A stretch of 64,000 nucleotides of DNA from Acheta domesticus (lineage: Eukaryota > Arthropoda > Insecta > Orthoptera > Gryllidae): positions 186,001,829-186,065,828 of the forward strand of contig JAHLJT010009419.1 of assembly GCA_031308135.1 (NCBI GenBank), read 5' to 3'. Position numbers and translations under genes: made by a program. The stretch's first letter is position 1. Each line of letters begins with the position of its first letter. Below, one piece after another: positions 58,949 through 64,000 of the stretch. Below the pieces are notes generated by a model. That model saw only the letters and a program-made list of their open reading frames with translations, did not search any database and was not told where the DNA came from.

Positions 58949-60132
58949 ACAGACGGACGGATTAACAGACGGACGGATTAACAGACGGACGGATTAACAG
59001 ACGGACGGATTAACAGACGGACGGATTAACAGACGGACGGATTAACAGACGGACGGATTAACAGACGGACGGATTAACAGACGGACGGATTAACAGACGG
59101 ACGGATTAACAGACGGACAGATTAACAGACGGACAGATTAACAGACGGACAGATTAACAGACGGACAGATTAACAGACGGACAGATTAACAGACGGACAG
59201 ATTAACAGACGGACAGATTAACAGACGGACAGATTAACAGACGGACAGATTAACAGACGGACAGATTAACAGACGGACAGATTAACAGACGGACAGATTA
59301 ACAGACGGACAGATTAACAGACGGACAGATTAACAGACGGACAGATTAACAGACGGACAGATTAACAGACGGACAGATTAACAGACGGACAGATTAACAG
59401 ACGGACAGATTAACAGACGGACAGATTAACAGACGGACAGATTAACAGACGGACAGATTAACAGACGGACAGATTAACAGACGGACAGATTAACAGACGG
59501 ACAGATTAACAGACGGACAGATTAACAGACGGACAGATTAACAGACGGACAGATTAACAGACGGACAGATTAACAGACGGACAGATTAACAGACGGACAG
59601 ATTAACAGACGGACAGATTAACAGACGGACAGATTAACAGACGGACAGATTAACAGACGGACAGATTAACAGACGGACAGATTAACAGACGGACAGATTA
59701 ACAGACGGACAGATTAACAGACGGACAGATTAACAGACGGACAGATTAACAGACGGACAGATTAACAGACGGACAGATTAACAGACGGACAGATTAACAG
59801 ACGGACAGATTAACAGACGGACAGATTAACAGACGGACAGATTAACAGACGGACAGATTAACAGACGGACAGATTAACAGACGGACAGATTAACAGACGG
59901 ACAGATTAACAGACGGACAGATTAACAGACGGACAGATTAACAGACGGACAGATTAACAGACGGACAGATTAACAGACGGACAGATTAACAGACGGACAG
60001 ATTAACAGACGGACAGATTAACAGACGGACAGATTAACAGACGGACAGATTAACAGACGGACAGATTAACAGACGGACAGATTAACAGACGGACAGATTA
60101 ACAGACGGACAGATTAACAGACGGACAGATTA
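58949..60132 (+). repeat. 16-bp satellite, 74 units
   Basis: Unit ACAGACGGACRGATTA repeated 74 times without a length change. Units 1-10 (58949-59108) have G at the variable place; units 11-74 (59109-60132) have A. I saw no other difference between units. The edges (58870-58948 and 60133-60165) are looser GACA/GACG/GGCG repeats. The extreme uniformity means very recent expansion; the true copy number may be larger than assembled. Confidence 0.95.
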
Positions 60133-60354
60133 ATAGACAGGCGGACAGGCAGACGGGCAGATAAAATACTCATATAAAATATATTTTAGAATACTCTAAA
60201 GAAATGTAAGAATTGATTGAGACAGGTCTATAATTTATTTTAACTTTACATCCAACATTCAACTTTCAATAACAAATGGCGGTCTCTGAGACCGGTAAAC
60301 ACCGGTCTTTGCGTCATAAAAATCATGTTTCCTTATAAGTGTAAGATTAGAATA

Positions 60355-60391
60355 CTATTGCGAAAAAGGCTTTGCTGTTCTGTAGCACTAG
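60355..60391 (+). mobile_element. HINE 3'-end relic
   Basis: GCGAAAAAGGCTTTGCTGTT, then CTGTAGCACTAG at 60391: a 3' hairpin (GCT/AGC) and CTAG end left over ~220 bp downstream of the satellite. It supports the view that the microsatellite and satellite belonged to a HINE. Confidence 0.5.
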
Positions 60392-60505
60392 TTTGCAATT
60401 TTGCTAGTGCTACTAGTTTCCGATTTGTCAATTTCTGAAGCATCCTTTTCTGTGAAGCCAGTTGACCGTTATGATGTTGATATTACGTACTTTGTTGTTG
60501 TTTTT

Positions 60506-61465
60506 ACTTTCCCGTATACGTACGTATACACGGAGTGAATTACGTAGTATAGGGAAAGTTATGTAATGCTGCGCGAAAAAATGGCCAATTTTCGGCGGAA
60601 AAAAATTAATTGCCGGGCCGTGAAAACGAATAAGTGGATAAAACCACTTGCTAAATTAAGAAAAAACAATCCTCTATCTCGTGGTGTGGTCAAAATCCAT
60701 GATTTGTTGCTTCTTTATACTTAAAAATCGATTGACGGCATTCCGTCCGTCTGTCCGTGTGTGGTCAACGCTAGCGCCTAAACCGTTCGGTCGATTTTCT
60801 TCAAAATTGATATTCCCCAGTCGATCTGATTATAGTCAAAGCTTTGTGATTTTGAAAAAGATTCTTTAAAATTTGGGGGTACTTTATATGAAGCCCCCCG
60901 GGGATTTTCAACATTTTCTCAAAAACGCCTCCAAATTTTTTCTTTAAATTTCTTGTATGAATAGAGGAAAATACACTTTTTAACATGGCATAGGTCCGAT
61001 TTTCACGTACAGCTCTGAATTTTCGAAAATTGTGAAAGTTTGAATTTTTTTCGGCGTCTTTCTCCAACTACAAAATTGAAGATAGAGATTTTTTCTTCAA
61101 ATAAAATTTGTTCAAGTGCTTCAAATAACTTCAAATAAAGTATTTTGAAAACTCAAAACTTTTCTGTGAAAATGAGCTTCAAATTTCGCATTTTTAGTAG
61201 TGCTAAAACGCCATTTTCTCTTAAACGGCACATAATTTTTAAAAGAAAATTGCCATTTACGGCTAGGTTTTTGTTGTTCTTTAATATTCTAAAATTAATG
61301 TTTCTGTTCTACCAATAGGAAACCGAAAAATTAAGAAAATGACAAAAAAATGTACTTTTGGCGATGATAGATGGTAGCTGGCAAGAAAGAGTATGTGGCA
61401 ATTCCGAATAGCTAGCGAAGACCCAGGAAAATAGAAAACTAATACGGGAAAGTCTGTGCCATTCA
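60506..61465 (+). mobile_element. HINE copy with internal deletion
   Basis: The 5' end ACTTTCCCGTATACGTACG is intact; the core GTCCGTCTGTCCGTG is at about 60745. Relative to 40377-41966 it lacks about 600 bp at 61112 (first module and part of the second). It stops inside the 3' hairpin (GTCTGTGCCATTC) at 61465, where other repeat sequence takes over. Confidence 0.65.
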
Positions 61466-62352
61466 AATAAGGTCGTGTTGAATTTTTTGAAAATATGAGT
61501 TGTTTTTTCTATAATTTCCTGACAAACGAAAGTCCGCTCGGAATTGACTGCGCTTCGCTTTCGTCGCAACTAAAATTTTAAAAATACATTTGTTTCTGAA
61601 TTACATGTATTTATCAAAACCACATCTTCAAATAAGGTCATGCTTAAGTTTTTCAAAATACGAGTAGCTTTTCTATAATTTTGTGACAAACATAATAGCC
61701 CGCTGTAAATTTACAGCGCTTCGGACAGCTGGGTGCGTCGTAAATTAGAATGGGCAATTTTGTATATTATTTCTTTCTTCGTTTCTTACATTAGAACTTT
61801 TGTTATACACTTACACATTAATATTTTATAAATAGTTTATTTTGGAATATTTGAATTAAGTAAAAAGAATTTATAGCTCTCAGAATATCGACAATGCAGG
61901 GTCTGCAACAATGGAATTCACTTTGCGCTCGCGAATTTCTGTGAATTACGTATCATTGTTGTGACCTGAAGGAGCTGTATGAAAAGGAGTTATAATTGTC
62001 TAATTTATGTTGATATTTGCATGAAAATATTCAGTTTTCGCACCAAATGCTGTAGCATTTGTAGTGAGTAGAGAATTTGTTGCATGGTTTTAAAATGCTC
62101 TTCTCTAATCATGGCCCTATGGAATGCATTTCTATATTGTCCAGGTTATCAGGTTTCTTTTTCCAATATAGGTTTACAAAACGTTTGTATTAAATTTTGT
62201 GCAGTTGTAGAATTCACACAGTTCTGACAACACTGCGATGGAAACAGTGAGTTGTAAGCTAAGATGTTAGTAGCGCACAAAGTGCAATATTTCACTACTA
62301 TATAGCCGTTTCCTCTAATACGGGAAAGTAAGTGCTGTTGTAGCACCACTAG
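61466..62352 (+). mobile_element. HINE fragment, second subfamily
   Basis: Related to 30830-31441 (shared AAATAAGGTCATG, GACAAACATA, TAAATTTACAGCGCTTCGG / GAATTTACTGCGCTTTGTG). It ends ATACGGGAAAGTAAGTGCTG, hairpin GTGCT.../AGCAC, and ACTAG at 62352. Confidence 0.6.
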
Positions 62353-63184
62353 TTTAATTATTGTCGTTGGGTTTATGTACAAAATGCCGCCAATGTTCAC
62401 AAATGAACAATATATGCTGAACTGCTTTTGCGATTCTAGTCAGCCCCAGTTTCCCACATGCAGAACGCATACATGTTTTGGACATTTTGTGAATGTGGCA
62501 TGAAACCCACAGCTAGTCTTTAATCTGAACGAGCACAAGTGGAGAAACAATAAATAATTCTTTAAATAATCGGACGAAGATCTACAAATTGCACCCGAAG
62601 ACTATTGTGTGACTAGGTGCTTCACAAACACATGCTTGACGAACATTACATGAAAACGGCTTGTATCTGTAAACCCACCATTTGACCAAACTCGATTCCC
62701 AGGTGTCAATGTCGTATAGTCTAAAATGACACTACTTATGTATAATTCCTTTAGTATAAGAAATAGGTTTACACGGCGCTGAACTGTCTACTAGCTCTAT
62801 CATAGAAACTCTTTGAAGTAGATTATGTGTTATATTTTTGTTAAGAGTGACCCACGCTGTGATCTCCTGAAATATTGACATTTCCTCGTGGCACTGTATA
62901 GACTTCAGTCTGGGTATGCCCTTTTGAAAATAACGCAACAAACTCCTATCTTGCAATTTTCCTTGTTGGTTGTTGTTGATTTTTAAAAGATGGAGAAAAT
63001 GTACAATTCACACATCCATAAGTCAATTTACAAAACATATAAACAATAATAATTAACAAAATACTCGAAACAGAATTTAATGAAAATTACTGATAAACAT
63101 TTCGTTACAATTATCGTTATTGTCACTGGCGCAGTAGGTCGTAAAGAGACAGGACATGTCCTCTGTATCAGAATGGCTTAGTGT
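62353..63184. other. no gene seen
   Basis: Mixed-composition DNA with no motif-bearing frame. Confidence 0.45.
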
Positions 63185-63275
63185 GGCGGAACAAGATTAG
63201 CGCATCGGACTCCCTATCACTATACGACATGGATTACCTAGGAATCGAAACTGGATCTCTGGATTTGAATCACCA
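63185..63275 (+). repeat. tRNA-like (SINE or tRNA relic) fragment
   Basis: GGCGGAACAAGATTAGCGCATCGGACTCC-like start (A box in GATTAGCGCATCGG, about 63195-63208) is followed ~55 nt later by GGATTTGAATC (about 63261-63271), a weak B box. The A-box part looks like an arginine tRNA. The stems do not close as a functional tRNA. Confidence 0.4.
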
Positions 63276-64000
63276 TATTGATGGGTAGACATATTGGCAA
63301 CTACGTCAATACCGGGGGGTAAGTGTCTTATCAATATTTTATTATTCAGTATGGAGAAGCGTGCGGAGCTTAAAACAAGAGTGGGGCAACCATACTTTTG
63401 GGCCCTCTTTTCCATTGAACTTGCTTATTTACGTGGCATATTTTGCTGGTCAATGAATAAAATATTCTACAATAAGAATGAAGTAATAAATTTAATATTA
63501 CAAATAATAACAATAATATTGATTGTGTGTTATTTAAACGGTTGGCAGATAACTTCCCCAAATGTGTCACAATTTTACCAATCGTTACTTTAAAAGAGGT
63601 TGAAATCATGCATTGAACATAATTAATAAAATAAAATATTTTATTATCTGAAGCTATGGGGCTCCCTTCCCCCTGTGCGAACGTCTAAGTCGATACGTGA
63701 CCATCCAAATTCTATTTCTGAGGTTACAATTTTCTTTTTATAAAATGTAGTTAGTAAGTAATAAATAAGTGTGTTTTCATAGCTTCCAATAAAGCTATCC
63801 TAAAGGGGGGAACTTTTTCAATAATTTGAGAGGTTATTTTAAATTCGACAATACAATTTGATTACAATTTTGTCAAGAATAGGAACATTGCGTGTCCTGG
63901 AGCGAGCAGTGACCAGAGAATATCTATAGAGTGCGGCAGTGCATTTCCATCAAACTTCGGAAGATGACCGAATAAAAATTATGCAACAAAACGTCATCTG
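63276..64000. other. no gene seen
   Basis: A 99-codon plus-strand frame (63294-63593) overlaps a 79-codon minus-strand frame; neither has a motif. AT-rich to the end of the window. Confidence 0.45.

Noticed and set aside
58949..60132. CRISPR array
   Set aside because: The units are contiguous with no spacers, and the setting is eukaryotic.

Overview
The window is eukaryotic, AT-rich, intron- and repeat-type DNA with no intact host protein-coding gene that I can defend. The mobile elements (GIY-YIG Penelope-like elements, a non-LTR element with a restriction-like endonuclease, a CR1/jockey-type LINE relic, a mariner-type fragment, a piggyBac-type MITE and many Helentron/DINE-1-like elements) fit a large arthropod, probably insect, genome. 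The species cannot be named from this.

Layout. 1-6000: no gene; a 75-bp tandem duplication, a GC-rich hairpin and a 0.95-kb degenerate minisatellite. 6005-13348: one Helentron-like element (HINE) split by two later insertions, a 2.7-kb fold-back element (7029-9722) and a head-to-head pair of Penelope-like elements (10211-13294) flanked by a 15-bp target-site duplication. 10212-17941 and 18942-26689 are the same ~7.7 kb on either side of exactly 1000 Ns, most likely an unmerged contig overlap and not a biological duplication. 26690-37600: a CpG-rich block with a possible short exon, another HINE, a textbook 638-bp piggyBac-type MITE, a second CpG island with a possible first exon, and a dimeric tRNA-like SINE. 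37603-43620: HINE copies around a decayed arthropod repeat-associated gene. 45000-48020: a Penelope terminal relic, a CR1/jockey LINE relic carrying a GC-rich insertion, and a mariner-type HTH fragment. 50120-52931: two HINEs in tandem. 53100-57671: two head-to-tail copies of an R4/Dong-like retrotransposon, the first nearly complete, both ending in (TAA)n. 58620-60132: GACA/GACG microsatellite and a 74-copy 16-bp satellite. 60506-62352: more HINE sequence; then a tRNA-like fragment.

How the parts work together: the window is a record of nested transposition. The HINEs share a 5' palindrome, 12-bp subterminal inverted repeats, a GACGGAC microsatellite core, two diverged ~290-bp internal modules and a 3' hairpin followed by CTAG. 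The 16-bp satellite looks like an expansion of that core. The Penelope termini share a hammerhead-like core (CTGATGA, stem II, GAAAC), found at five places. The most useful observations are the HINE architecture, the satellite origin, the candidate ribozymes, the tandem R4/Dong-like insertion into TAA repeats, and the probable false duplication at the gap.
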